This document shows positions 48,464 through 56,371 of a DNA stretch of 56,371 nt, piece after piece (within the stretch, counting starts at the first letter, position 1; each line of letters starts with the position of its first letter). A program made the translations under genes and the position numbers. Where the stretch lies: positions 1-56,371 of the forward strand of contig NZ_JAUXXP010000033.1 in NCBI RefSeq assembly GCF_030684895.1, in the 5' to 3' direction. The notes under the pieces are model-generated. The model saw nothing but the letters and a program-made list of their open reading frames with translations, was not told where the DNA came from and did not search any database. The stretch is from Pseudomonas sp. Lineage in GTDB: Bacteria > Pseudomonadota > Gammaproteobacteria > Pseudomonadales > Pseudomonadaceae.

Positions 48464-49450
48464 TCAGATCTGCGCAATCGAGACGTGACCAAACAGCTCT
48501 TGCGAGAAGCGCATGCGCTCTTCGGCGGTTTCGACTATGCCTTTTTTCTGCAGTTCGGCTATGCGCGCTTCGACGGCGTGGGCGCGGTGGGTCAGGCCAC
48601 AGTCGTTGGCGATCTGGATGTTAAGGCCGGGGCGGGCGTTGAGTTCGAGAATCAGCGGGCCCTTGTCCTGGTCCAGCACCATGTCCACGCCGATATAGCC
48701 CAGGCCGCACAGCTCGTAGCAGCCGGCGGCGAGCTTCATAAAGCCGTCCCAGTTCGGTAGCTGCACACCGTCCACCGCGTTGGTGGTGTCCGGGTGTTTA
48801 CTGATCTTGTTGTTCAGCCAGGTGCCGCGCAGGGTCACGCCGGTGGCCAGGTCCACACCGACACCGATGGCGCCCTGGTGCAGGTTGGCCTTGCCGCCGG
48901 ACTGGCGAGTTGGCAGGCGCAGCATGGCCATCACCGGGTAGCCCATCAGCACGATGATGCGGATGTCGGGCACGCCTTCGTAGCTGATGCTTTTGAAGAT
49001 CTGGTCCGGGGTTACGCGGTATTCGATCAGCGCGCGATCCCGGTGGCCGCCCAGGGAGTAGAGGCCAGTGAGGATGCTGGAGATCTGATGCTCGATCTCC
49101 TCGTGGCTGATGATCTTGCCCGAGACGGTTTTGTATTTTTCTTCGAAGCGATCAGCGATCACCAGGATGCCGTCACCGCCGGCGCCCTGGGCCGGTTTGA
49201 CCACAAAGTCGGGGCGGTCACCGATTATTTTGCGCAGGTTATCGATGCCTTTTTCGGTATCGATGATGCCGTACATTTCCGGCACATCGATGCCCGCTTC
49301 GATGGCGCGCATCTTGGTGATGATCTTGTCATCGACAATCGGATAGAGGTGCCGTTTGTTGTACTTCAGCACGTAGTCCGCGTTACGCCGATTGATGCCC
49401 ATGATGCCTTTGGCTTCCAGGGCTTTCCACGTCTTGATCAGACCGAACAT
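48464..49450 (-). CDS. ATP-grasp ligase, alpha-L-glutamate ligase-like (RimK-related)
   Basis: This 328-residue enzyme belongs to the ATP-grasp family named alpha-L-glutamate ligase-related protein, expected to form an amide bond between an acid and an amino acid or peptide. The ATP-binding lysine and glycine loop are in FVVKPAQGAGGDGILVI. The metal-binding end is in GPLILELNARPGLNIQIAN. The substrate is unknown. It is the last gene of a three-gene operon, four bases after the 7TM protein gene. This triad recurs in gammaproteobacteria and is probably a peptide-modification system. Confidence 0.88.
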   Translation of the reverse strand: MFGLIKTWKALEAKGIMGINRRNADYVLKYNKRHLYPIVDDKIITKMRAIEAGIDVPEMYGIIDTEKGIDNLRKIIGDRPDFVVKPAQGAGGDGILVIADRFEEKYKTVSGKIISHEEIEHQISSILTGLYSLGGHRDRALIEYRVTPDQIFKSISYEGVPDIRIIVLMGYPVMAMLRLPTRQSGGKANLHQGAIGVGVDLATGVTLRGTWLNNKISKHPDTTNAVDGVQLPNWDGFMKLAAGCYELCGLGYIGVDMVLDQDKGPLILELNARPGLNIQIANDCGLTHRAHAVEARIAELQKKGIVETAEERMRFSQELFGHVSIAQI

Positions 49451-49454
49451 GGCA

Positions 49455-50981
49455 TTAGTCCTTGAGGAAGGCTTTGAAGCGGAACAGTTCGGTCAGGCGG
49501 TAGCCGCGATAGCGACCCATTGCCAGCATAAAGCCAACCATGATCATCAGCACGGCAGGGAAGGTGAAGATGAAGTAGTTCAGCTCCTTCACGCTCATCA
49601 GTAAGTGCGCCAGGGTGGCGGCGAACAAAGTGCCCAGGGCGACCTTGAAGGCATGGCCACCACCGCGTTCTTCCCAGGTGATGGACAGGCGCTCGATGGT
49701 CATAGTCAGAATCACCATTGGGAACAGCGCGACTGATAGACCGCGCTCAAGCCCAAGTTTGTGACTCAATAGGCTGATTGCGGCGATCAGCACTACAACG
49801 AAGGTCAGTACGACTGACAGGCGCGGTAGCATCTGTAGCTTCAAGTGCTCAAGGTAGGAGCGCAGTGACAGGCCAAGCGCGGTGATGATGGTGAAGAACA
49901 TAATGCCGTAGCCCAGCTGCATCTCGCGGAAGGCCAGGGCGATCAGTACCGGGGTGAATGTGCCGAGTGTCTGCAAACCACCGAGGTTGCGCAGAATCAG
50001 GATCACCAGCACGCCGATGGGGATCATCACCATGATCATAAAGGTCTGTTGGGTCTGCAGCGGCAGGCCATACAGGGAGTATTCGAGGAAGTCGGCGTCG
50101 GTGTTTTCGTCGGTCAGCTTGGCCAGGCGAATGGCGTTCATTTCGCTGTTGTTCAGGCTGAAGCTAACTTGCGCCTGCTTGCCGCCTTCCAGTGTGACCA
50201 GGCTTTCATCGCCGATCCACCAGACCAGGCGATCAACCGGCATACCCTGTTCGCCGCTTTCCGGGTTGAAATACAGCCATTTTTCACCGTTGAAGCTGCG
50301 TAGCCACAGTTCCGGACTCTGCTGGATGTCGGCAGCCAGGCGGATGCTGTGCACACGCTGCATCGGTACGTGGGCGATGGACAGCAGCAGCTCGATAACC
50401 TTGGCTTTGTTCGGGGTGGAAGCATCGCCGCCCAGCAGCAGTTTGACGTTATCGTCACCGGCGTTGTTGACGCGTTTGATGGTCTCGCTAATAAAGGTTT
50501 CTACATCGGCCGAGTGCTGGCGAATCGGCGCGAGTAGCGCTTCAGCGGCAATTTTCTCGGGCCCTTCGACCGGTATGCTGTCGCGGAAGATCGGCCCTTT
50601 TGGCTTGGCTTGTTCACCACTGTAACGCTTGGTCAGCACCAGGCGGTAGTAGAGGGTCTGCTTGCCGCTGGCACGGCGTGCGGACCAGGTGACTTTGCGG
50701 TTGCCGTCGGCGCGGTTGATGCTCACACCATAGTTATTCGAGATAAAGCTCTCGTTGAGGCTGACGTAATCCTGGGCCAGCGGCGGCACGAACATCTGCA
50801 GCTTGACCGGCTCACGCGGGCTGGCCTGGAACTCGACTTTGGCGTCGATGTTCCACAGGTCATCAGTCTCGTCTTCGGTCATCGGAATGCCGAGGATGAA
50901 AATCTGATAAGCCGTAATCAGAATGCCCAGACTCACCAGGAGTATGACCAGGACTTTCAGATGGAGGTTAAGAGAGCGCAT
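49455..50981 (-). CDS. Inactive-transglutaminase domain fused to seven transmembrane helices
   Basis: This 508-residue membrane protein has an N-terminal signal-anchor helix (LVILLVSLGILITAYQIFIL). A periplasmic domain (about 30-275) of the 'inactive transglutaminase-like' family follows; I see no Cys-His-Asp triad in it. The C-terminal half has about seven hydrophobic helices (FMIMVMIPIGVLVILIL through FTFPAVLMIMVGFMLAMG). It lies between the protease and ATP-grasp genes, five and four bases from each. It may present a peptide substrate or signal across the membrane; no function is proven to my knowledge. Confidence 0.87.
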   Translation of the reverse strand: MRSLNLHLKVLVILLVSLGILITAYQIFILGIPMTEDETDDLWNIDAKVEFQASPREPVKLQMFVPPLAQDYVSLNESFISNNYGVSINRADGNRKVTWSARRASGKQTLYYRLVLTKRYSGEQAKPKGPIFRDSIPVEGPEKIAAEALLAPIRQHSADVETFISETIKRVNNAGDDNVKLLLGGDASTPNKAKVIELLLSIAHVPMQRVHSIRLAADIQQSPELWLRSFNGEKWLYFNPESGEQGMPVDRLVWWIGDESLVTLEGGKQAQVSFSLNNSEMNAIRLAKLTDENTDADFLEYSLYGLPLQTQQTFMIMVMIPIGVLVILILRNLGGLQTLGTFTPVLIALAFREMQLGYGIMFFTIITALGLSLRSYLEHLKLQMLPRLSVVLTFVVVLIAAISLLSHKLGLERGLSVALFPMVILTMTIERLSITWEERGGGHAFKVALGTLFAATLAHLLMSVKELNYFIFTFPAVLMIMVGFMLAMGRYRGYRLTELFRFKAFLKD

Positions 50982-50986
50982 GGGAT

Positions 50987-51535
50987 TTACTCATCAAGGG
51001 CGGCGCCAAGGTTTGCGTCAGGGGCACAAGCAGGTTTGCCTGCTGCGTATTTAAGACTCGGATCGACCAAGGCCGAAAAGTGTTTAAGTGCTTCGGAGCC
51101 TATCAACAACGGGTATTGGAATGCACTGCGGTCGGTCAAGTTCACTTCAATTGTGCGAAGGGCCTTGCCCATGCAGATTTCCATCTCGATTACTGGGCGC
51201 GCCGTGTAGGTTTTTTCTTCTTCTGGATCATAGTCGCCTGCGCGGCGTTTGATCTTGCTGATGCGTGCCAGCGGGCGTTCGATCGGGCTGGTATGCGCCT
51301 CGTCGATGGCCAGGTAGAAACGCACCCAGGTCTCGCCATCACGCTTGAAACGTTTGATGTCGCGGGCGCTGAGCGAGGCGGTCTTAGCGCCGGTATCGAG
51401 CTTGGCGGCAAGCTTCAGATCGAGGTCGAATAGTCGGACGTATTCATTAAGCCCATAGACTGTCTTCTCCGCGGCGAAACTCAGGCCGGGAGCAAGTAGC
51501 AGGCATAGCACAAGGATGGAGGGCTTTAGTGTCAT
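50987..51535 (-). CDS. Retropepsin-like protease (RimB/ATP-dependent zinc protease family), exported
   Basis: This 182-residue protein has a signal peptide (MTLKPSILVLCLLLAPGLSFA) and the aspartic-protease signature KLDTGAKTASLSA, so the active residue is the Asp of DTGA. The family name 'ATP-dependent zinc protease' is historical. It also has the family's SFQYP-like and LIGSEALKHFSALVDPS segments near the end. The ATG at 51535 has AGGACT just upstream and is preferred over 51568, which would push the signal peptide inward. It is the first gene of the operon and probably removes what the ATP-grasp enzyme adds. Confidence 0.86.
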   Translation of the reverse strand: MTLKPSILVLCLLLAPGLSFAAEKTVYGLNEYVRLFDLDLKLAAKLDTGAKTASLSARDIKRFKRDGETWVRFYLAIDEAHTSPIERPLARISKIKRRAGDYDPEEEKTYTARPVIEMEICMGKALRTIEVNLTDRSAFQYPLLIGSEALKHFSALVDPSLKYAAGKPACAPDANLGAALDE

Positions 51536-51753
51536 AAGTCCTGGGGTATGGTGCTGATGATGGGTCAAGCAAATGCCGGTCGCGCGCGTTGCAGTTGGGG
51601 CACCTGGGCTTGGAGTCTAGCAGGCAGTCAGAAATTCCTCTGCAAGCCTTAAGCGGGCGGCATTCTACCATGGGCTTTTTCAGTCGTGACAGGCGCTTAT
51701 AGGCGTTTATGCAAGTAAGGTCGCGGCTACAGGCGACTAAAGTAGCGCTGCAT

Positions 51754-51786
51754 ACTGTCAACAATATCCTTGGTTTGTTTGACAGT
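51754..51786. promoter_or_regulatory. Inverted repeat upstream of the prp operon
   Basis: Perfect arms ACTGTCAA (51754-51761) and TTGACAGT (51779-51786) are 17 bp apart, 53-85 bp before the GntR gene start. TTGACA in the right arm could also be a -35 box. Together with the site at 51829 it is a candidate operator for the GntR regulator. Confidence 0.5.
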
Positions 51787-51828
51787 AATGCCGTCTAGGC
51801 GTAATTTTTAGGCACTTAATTCGCGCAG

Positions 51829-51840
51829 TGTCGACAATAT
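51829..51840 (+). promoter_or_regulatory. Putative GntR operator overlapping the regulator's start
   Basis: TGTCGACAATAT contains the palindrome TGTCGACA and differs at one base from TGTCAACAATAT at 51757-51768, 72 bp upstream. FCD-type GntR proteins bind short TGT-N2-ACA-like palindromes, so the pair may be autoregulatory sites. The site covers the first bases of the start codon. Confidence 0.45.
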
Positions 51841-52594
51841 GCTTGATGTAATTGAGCCGCTCGAGTCTAGTCAGGAGGACTCGGAAACCCTTTCCGAGCA
51901 GGTTTTTCGGCGTATTCAGGCGGCCATCGTAAAAGGCGAAATTGCCCCCGGTAGCAAGATTTCCGAGCCTGAGCTGGCGCGCACTTACGGTATTAGCCGT
52001 GGCCCCCTGCGTGAGGCGATCCATCGTCTGGAAGGCCAGCGTCTGTTGGTGCGCGTGCCGCATATCGGCGCGCGAGTAGTCTCGCTTAGCCATGCCGAGC
52101 TGATAGAGCTCTATGAAATCCGCGAGTCGCTGGAAGGCATGGCCTGTCGCCTGGCTGCCGAGCGCATGACCCAGGCGGAAATCGATGAGCTGCGCGCGGT
52201 ACTCGACCTGCATGAGCAGGATGCTGCTTTCAAGGCCGGGGTCGGCTACTACCAGCAGGAAGGCGATTTCGACTTTCACTACCGGATTATCCAGGGCAGT
52301 GGCAACAAGACCCTGACCCAAATGCTTTGCGGCGAGCTGTATCAGTTGGTGCGCATGTACCGCCTGCAGTTCTCCGCTACGCCCAATCGGCCGCATCAGG
52401 CGTTCGCCGAGCACCACCGCATTCTCGACGCCATTGCCGACCGTGACGGTGAGCTGGCCGAGTTGTTGATGCGCCGGCATATCGGCGCCTCCAAACGCAA
52501 TATCGAGCGCCACTATTCCATGAGCGCCGCTAGCGCCAACAGCATGGGGCAGGGCGCGCATCCCAAGACAGCTAAAACCCGAGGTGAGTCATGA
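51839..52594 (+). CDS. GntR-family (FCD) regulator of the 2-methylcitrate operon
   Basis: This 251-residue FadR-subfamily regulator probably senses 2-methylcitrate or methylisocitrate and controls prpBC-acnD. A winged helix-turn-helix (about 18-88: [41 protein letters not shown]) is followed by an all-helical FCD ligand-binding domain with metal-binding His and Asp residues ([27 protein letters not shown]). No clear Shine-Dalgarno sequence precedes the ATG. A later start is unlikely because the N-terminus is conserved close to the HTH. The stop overlaps the prpB start (ATGA). It replaces the sigma54-type PrpR of enterics. Confidence 0.9.
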   Translation: MLDVIEPLESSQEDSETLSEQVFRRIQAAIVKGEIAPGSKISEPELARTYGISRGPLREAIHRLEGQRLLVRVPHIGARVVSLSHAELIELYEIRESLEGMACRLAAERMTQAEIDELRAVLDLHEQDAAFKAGVGYYQQEGDFDFHYRIIQGSGNKTLTQMLCGELYQLVRMYRLQFSATPNRPHQAFAEHHRILDAIADRDGELAELLMRRHIGASKRNIERHYSMSAASANSMGQGAHPKTAKTRGES

Positions 52595-53475
52595 GCTTGA
52601 AGAGTCCAGGCCAGCGTTTCCGCGATGCCGTTGCTGAAGAGCACCCGCTGCAAGTCATTGGCACGATCAACGCCAACCATGCACTGCTGGCCAAACGTGC
52701 CGGTTTCAAGGCGATCTACCTGTCCGGTGGCGGCGTAGCGGCGGGTTCGCTCGGCTTGCCAGATCTGGGCATCACCGGCTTGGACGATGTACTCACTGAT
52801 GTGCGCCGCATCACTGACGTGTGCGATTTGCCGCTGCTGGTGGATGTCGACACCGGTTTCGGCGCTTCGGCGTTCAACGTCGCGCGCACCGTCAAGTCGA
52901 TGATCAAGTTCGGCGCAGCGGCGATTCATATTGAGGATCAGGTTGGCGCCAAGCGCTGTGGCCATCGCCCTAATAAGGAGATCGTCACTCAGCAGGAAAT
53001 GGTCGACCGCATCAAGGCGGCCGTCGATGCGCGTACCGATGACAGCTTTGTGATCATGGCGCGTACCGATGCCCTGGCGGTTGAAGGCCTGAACTCGGCG
53101 CTGGACCGCGCGGCGGCCTGTGTCGAGGCCGGTGCCGACATGATCTTCCCGGAAGCCATCACTGAGCTTTCGATGTACAAAACCTTCGCCGACCGAGTGA
53201 AAGCGCCGATTCTGGCCAATATCACTGAATTCGGCGCCACGCCGCTGTACACCACCGAAGAGCTGGCTGCGGTGGATGTCGGCCTGGTGCTGTACCCGCT
53301 GTCGGCCTTCCGCGCCATGAACAAGGCGGCCGAAAACGTCTATATGGCTGTACGCCGCGACGGCACGCAGAAGAATGTGGTCGACACCATGCAAACCCGC
53401 ATGGAGCTGTACGAGCGCATCAATTACCACGCCTTCGAGCAGAGCCTTGACGCGCTGTTTGCCGCGAAAAAATAA
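52591..53475 (+). CDS. prpB: 2-methylisocitrate lyase
   Basis: PrpB splits 2-methylisocitrate into succinate and pyruvate, the last step of the 2-methylcitrate cycle of propionate breakdown. The 294-residue protein has the isocitrate-lyase-superfamily signature KRCGHR (121-126) with catalytic Cys123, the Mg-binding DVDTGFG, and the YLSGGGVA segment near the N-terminus. The length and residues separate it from the larger isocitrate lyase. Its start overlaps the GntR gene by four bases. Confidence 0.96.
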   Translation: MSLKSPGQRFRDAVAEEHPLQVIGTINANHALLAKRAGFKAIYLSGGGVAAGSLGLPDLGITGLDDVLTDVRRITDVCDLPLLVDVDTGFGASAFNVARTVKSMIKFGAAAIHIEDQVGAKRCGHRPNKEIVTQQEMVDRIKAAVDARTDDSFVIMARTDALAVEGLNSALDRAAACVEAGADMIFPEAITELSMYKTFADRVKAPILANITEFGATPLYTTEELAAVDVGLVLYPLSAFRAMNKAAENVYMAVRRDGTQKNVVDTMQTRMELYERINYHAFEQSLDALFAAKK

Positions 53476-53543
53476 CCGGAACGCAGGTCTTAGTCGCCTG
53501 CTTAAAAGAATGACCGACCGGATCGGATGAGGAGAGATTAGCG

Positions 53544-54704
53544 ATGAGTGCGACCCCAGAAACCACCCCAGGCTTCAAGCCGAAAAAATCCGTGGCCCTG
53601 AGCGGCACAGCCGCCGGTAATACCGCGCTGTGCACAGTCGGCCGTACTGGCAACGACCTGCATTATCGCGGTTATGACGTGCTCGACTTTGCCAATCGCT
53701 GCGACTTCGAAGAAATCGCCCACCTGCTGGTGCACGGCAAGTTGCCCAACGCTGCCGAGCTGGCCGGCTACAAGGCCAAGCTCAAGGCCCTACGTGGCTT
53801 GCCGGCAGCGCTGAAGGTGTCGCTGGAGCAGCTGCCGCCTTCCGCTCACCCGATGGATGTGATGCGCACCGCTGTGTCCGTGCTGGGCTGCGTGTCGCCG
53901 GAGAAGGACGACCACAACCACCCAGGCGCCCGCGATATCGCTGACAAGCTGATGGCCTCGCTGGGTTCCGCATTGCTGTACTGGTATCACTTCAGCCACA
54001 ACGGCAAGCGTATCGATGTGGAAACCGACGACGATTCGATTGGTGGTCACTTCCTGCATCTGCTGCACGGTGAGAAACCACGCGAGTCCTGGGTGCGCGC
54101 CATGCACACCTCGCTCAACCTGTATGCCGAGCATGAGTTCAATGCCTCCACCTTCACCTCGCGGGTGATCGCCGGTACCGGCTCGGATATGTATTCCTGT
54201 ATCGCTGGCGGCATTGGCGCGTTGCGCGGGCCCAAGCACGGCGGGGCTAACGAAGTGGCGTTTGAAATTCAGAAGCGCTATGACAGCCCGGATGAGGCCG
54301 AGGCCGATATCCGTGCTCGTGTAGAAAAGAAGGAAGTGGTGATTGGCTTTGGTCACCCGGTCTACACCGTGAGTGATCCACGCAACAAGGTGATCAAGGA
54401 TGTGGCCCGCGAGCTGTCGGTGGAGCAGGGCAATATGAAGATGTACGACATTGCCGAGCGACTAGAGAGCACCATGTGGGAAATCAAGAAGATGTTCCCC
54501 AACCTCGATTGGTTCAGCGCCGTGAGCTACCACATGATGGGTGTGCCCACCGCCATGTTCACCCCGCTGTTCGTCATCGCCCGCACCTCGGGCTGGTCCA
54601 GCCATGTGATCGAGCAACGCATTGACGGCAAGATCATCCGCCCGAGCGCCAACTACACCGGCCCTGAAGACCTCAAGTTTGTGCCGCTCAAGGATCGCCC
54701 ATGA
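53544..54704 (+). CDS. prpC: 2-methylcitrate synthase
   Basis: PrpC condenses propionyl-CoA with oxaloacetate to 2-methylcitrate, the entry step of the cycle. The 386-residue protein is a citrate-synthase fold of the short PrpC type. Catalytic histidines are in [16 protein letters not shown] GPKHGGANE and [13 protein letters not shown], and the catalytic Asp region lies near the end ([20 protein letters not shown]). GAGGAGAG lies upstream of its ATG. It is 68 bp after prpB and overlaps acnD by four bases (ATGA). Confidence 0.95.
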   Translation: MSATPETTPGFKPKKSVALSGTAAGNTALCTVGRTGNDLHYRGYDVLDFANRCDFEEIAHLLVHGKLPNAAELAGYKAKLKALRGLPAALKVSLEQLPPSAHPMDVMRTAVSVLGCVSPEKDDHNHPGARDIADKLMASLGSALLYWYHFSHNGKRIDVETDDDSIGGHFLHLLHGEKPRESWVRAMHTSLNLYAEHEFNASTFTSRVIAGTGSDMYSCIAGGIGALRGPKHGGANEVAFEIQKRYDSPDEAEADIRARVEKKEVVIGFGHPVYTVSDPRNKVIKDVARELSVEQGNMKMYDIAERLESTMWEIKKMFPNLDWFSAVSYHMMGVPTAMFTPLFVIARTSGWSSHVIEQRIDGKIIRPSANYTGPEDLKFVPLKDRP

Positions 54705-56371
54705 ACAGCCAATACCGTAAATCCCTGCCCGGCACGGCGCTGGACTATTTCGATACTCGCGCCGCTGTCGAGGCCATTGCCCCCGGTGCCTATGCCAAAT
54801 TGCCGTATGTCTCGCGTGTGCTGGCCGAACAGCTGGTGCGTCGCTGTGAGCCGGCCGCACTCACCGATTCGCTCAAGCAGCTGATCGAGCGCAAGCAGGA
54901 CCTGGATTTTCCCTGGTACCCGGCTCGCGTGGTCTGCCACGACATCCTTGGCCAGACCGCACTGGTCGACCTGGCTGGCTTGCGTGATGCCATCGCCGAG
55001 AAAGGTGGAGACCCGTCCAAGGTCAACCCGGTGGTGCCGACTCAGTTGATCGTCGACCACTCCCTGGCAGTGGAGGCTGCGGGCTTCGACCCCGACGCCT
55101 TCGCCAAGAACCGCGCCATCGAAGACCGTCGCAATGAGGACCGGTTCCACTTTATCGAGTGGACCAAGACCGCGTTCAAGAACGTCGACGTGATCCCGGC
55201 CGGCAACGGCATCATGCACCAGATCAACCTGGAGAAAATGAGCCCGGTGATCCAGGCGCGCGGCGGCGTGGCCTTCCCGGACACCTGCGTGGGTACCGAC
55301 TCGCACACCCCTCACGTCGATGCCCTGGGCGTGATCGCCATTGGCGTCGGTGGGCTGGAAGCAGAAACCGTGATGCTCGGCCTGCCGTCGATGATGCGCC
55401 TGCCCGACATCGTCGGCGTGCAGCTCACTGGCAAGCGCCAGCCTGGCATTACCGCCACCGACATCGTCCTGGCCATCACCGAGTTCTTGCGCAAGGAGCG
55501 CGTGGTCGGTGCCTGGGTCGAGTTCTTCGGCGCGGGTGCAGACAGTCTGACCATCGGCGACCGCGCGACCATTTCCAACATGTGCCCGGAATACGGCGCC
55601 ACCGCTTCGATGTTCTACATCGACCAGCAGACCATCGACTACCTCAAGCTCACCGGCCGTGAGCCGGAGCAGGTGGCGCTGGTCGAACACTACGCCAAGA
55701 CCACCGGCCTGTGGGCCGACGCGTTGGTCACCGCCGAATACGAGCGGGTGCTGAGCTTCGACCTATCCACCGTCGTGCGCAACATGGCTGGCCCGTCCAA
55801 TCCGCACAAGCGCCTGCCGACCTCGGCACTGCAAGAACGCGGTATTGCCGACGAAGCCAAGCTAGCCTCCGGCAAGCTCGAGGAAGCCGAAGGGCTGCTG
55901 CCCGATGGCGCGGTGATCATCGCCGCCATCACCAGTTGCACCAATACCTCCAACCCGCGCAACGTCATCGCAGCTGGCCTGGTGGCGAAGAAGGCCAATG
56001 AGCTGGGCCTGGTGCGCAAGCCCTGGGTGAAGACGTCTTTCGCGCCAGGCTCCAAGGTCGCCAAGCTGTACCTGGAGGAAGCCGGCCTGCTGCCTGAACT
56101 GGAGAAGCTCGGTTTCGGCATCGTCGCCTACGCCTGCACCACCTGTGACGGCATGTCCGGCGCGCTGGAACCAAAGATCCAGAAGGAAATCATCGACCGC
56201 GACCTGTACGCCACCGCTGTGCTCTCGGGCAACCGCAACTTCGACGGCCGTATCCACCCCTACGCCAAGCAGGCCTTCCTCGCTTCGCCGCCGCTGGTTG
56301 TGGCCTATGCGATTGCCGGCACCGTGCGTTTCGATATCGAACAGGACGCGTTGGGCACCGATGCTCAGGGC
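54701..56371 (+). CDS. acnD: Fe/S-dependent 2-methylisocitrate dehydratase AcnD, partial (runs off the window)
   Basis: AcnD dehydrates 2-methylcitrate to 2-methyl-cis-aconitate (a trans isomer that PrpF then converts). The first 557 codons are present of about 860, open to the window end. The sequence starts [22 protein letters not shown], the AcnD type. Aconitase landmarks are [14 protein letters not shown] after TDSHTP, the cluster cysteine in [12 protein letters not shown], and the two in [10 protein letters not shown]. Its presence after prpC, where enterics have prpD, indicates the AcnD/PrpF variant; prpF and prpD would be expected beyond the edge. Confidence 0.95.
   Translation, partial: MNSQYRKSLPGTALDYFDTRAAVEAIAPGAYAKLPYVSRVLAEQLVRRCEPAALTDSLKQLIERKQDLDFPWYPARVVCHDILGQTALVDLAGLRDAIAEKGGDPSKVNPVVPTQLIVDHSLAVEAAGFDPDAFAKNRAIEDRRNEDRFHFIEWTKTAFKNVDVIPAGNGIMHQINLEKMSPVIQARGGVAFPDTCVGTDSHTPHVDALGVIAIGVGGLEAETVMLGLPSMMRLPDIVGVQLTGKRQPGITATDIVLAITEFLRKERVVGAWVEFFGAGADSLTIGDRATISNMCPEYGATASMFYIDQQTIDYLKLTGREPEQVALVEHYAKTTGLWADALVTAEYERVLSFDLSTVVRNMAGPSNPHKRLPTSALQERGIADEAKLASGKLEEAEGLLPDGAVIIAAITSCTNTSNPRNVIAAGLVAKKANELGLVRKPWVKTSFAPGSKVAKLYLEEAGLLPELEKLGFGIVAYACTTCDGMSGALEPKIQKEIIDRDLYATAVLSGNRNFDGRIHPYAKQAFLASPPLVVAYAIAGTVRFDIEQDALGTDAQG

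Overview
The window looks like chromosomal DNA of a Pseudomonas (sensu lato). The evidence is the gene content and order: oprI beside an L,D-transpeptidase, then tesA, ybbAP, greB and mnmC; cysH-thrH-pabB followed by two MalT-like LuxR regulators; pyrD-rmf-rlmKL; and a GntR-prpB-prpC-acnD propionate operon. From memory these blocks resemble separate PAO1 neighbourhoods, so the window appears to join several syntenic blocks. No plasmid, phage, CRISPR, rRNA or tRNA features were seen.

Layout. 1-1.3 kb: a complete IS3-family element whose left end lies at the window edge. 1.4-3.7 kb: an Aer-type aerotaxis receptor and a DTW-domain tRNA-modifying enzyme. 3.7-19.7 kb: a biofilm adhesin locus. A three-gene type I secretion operon (LapE-, LapB- and LapC-like) diverges from one reading frame of about 3,530 codons. 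That protein has an N-terminal retention module, a TAAG site of the LapG kind, many T1SS-143/VCBS-type repeats, a DUF4114-like domain, two vWFA domains and C-terminal RTX repeats. 19.9-33.6 kb: housekeeping genes for pyrimidine synthesis, ribosome hibernation, rRNA and tRNA modification, transcript cleavage, an ABC exporter, TesA, an L,D-transpeptidase and OprI. 34-37.5 kb: a GNAT protein, cysH, thrH and pabB.

37.6-48.4 kb is the least explained part. Two translationally coupled MalT-like ATPase regulators precede a secreted 142-residue protein, an apparently exported C39 peptidase, two predicted outer-membrane barrels (one FadL-like) and a protein with three TWVD repeats and a MalM-like C-terminus. 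It resembles the fil gene clusters of Acinetobacter. The small secreted protein carries a motif that looks like a double-glycine leader just after its Sec signal peptide, next to an intact C39 peptidase. This suggests a periplasmic maturation and surface-export system, which is the main candidate here for an undescribed system.

48.4-51.6 kb: an operon of a retropepsin-like protease, a 7TM inactive-transglutaminase protein and an ATP-grasp ligase, probably a peptide-ligation and -removal module. 51.8 kb to the end: the 2-methylcitrate operon with its FCD-type GntR regulator; acnD runs off the right edge.

Regulatory and repeat features include several strong intrinsic terminators, one with a UUCG loop inside the fil-like operon. 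A 75-bp intergenic element occurs twice with compensatory changes in its hairpin, a cruciform-type repeat lies between rlmKL and mnmC, and operator-like sequences lie before the GntR gene.
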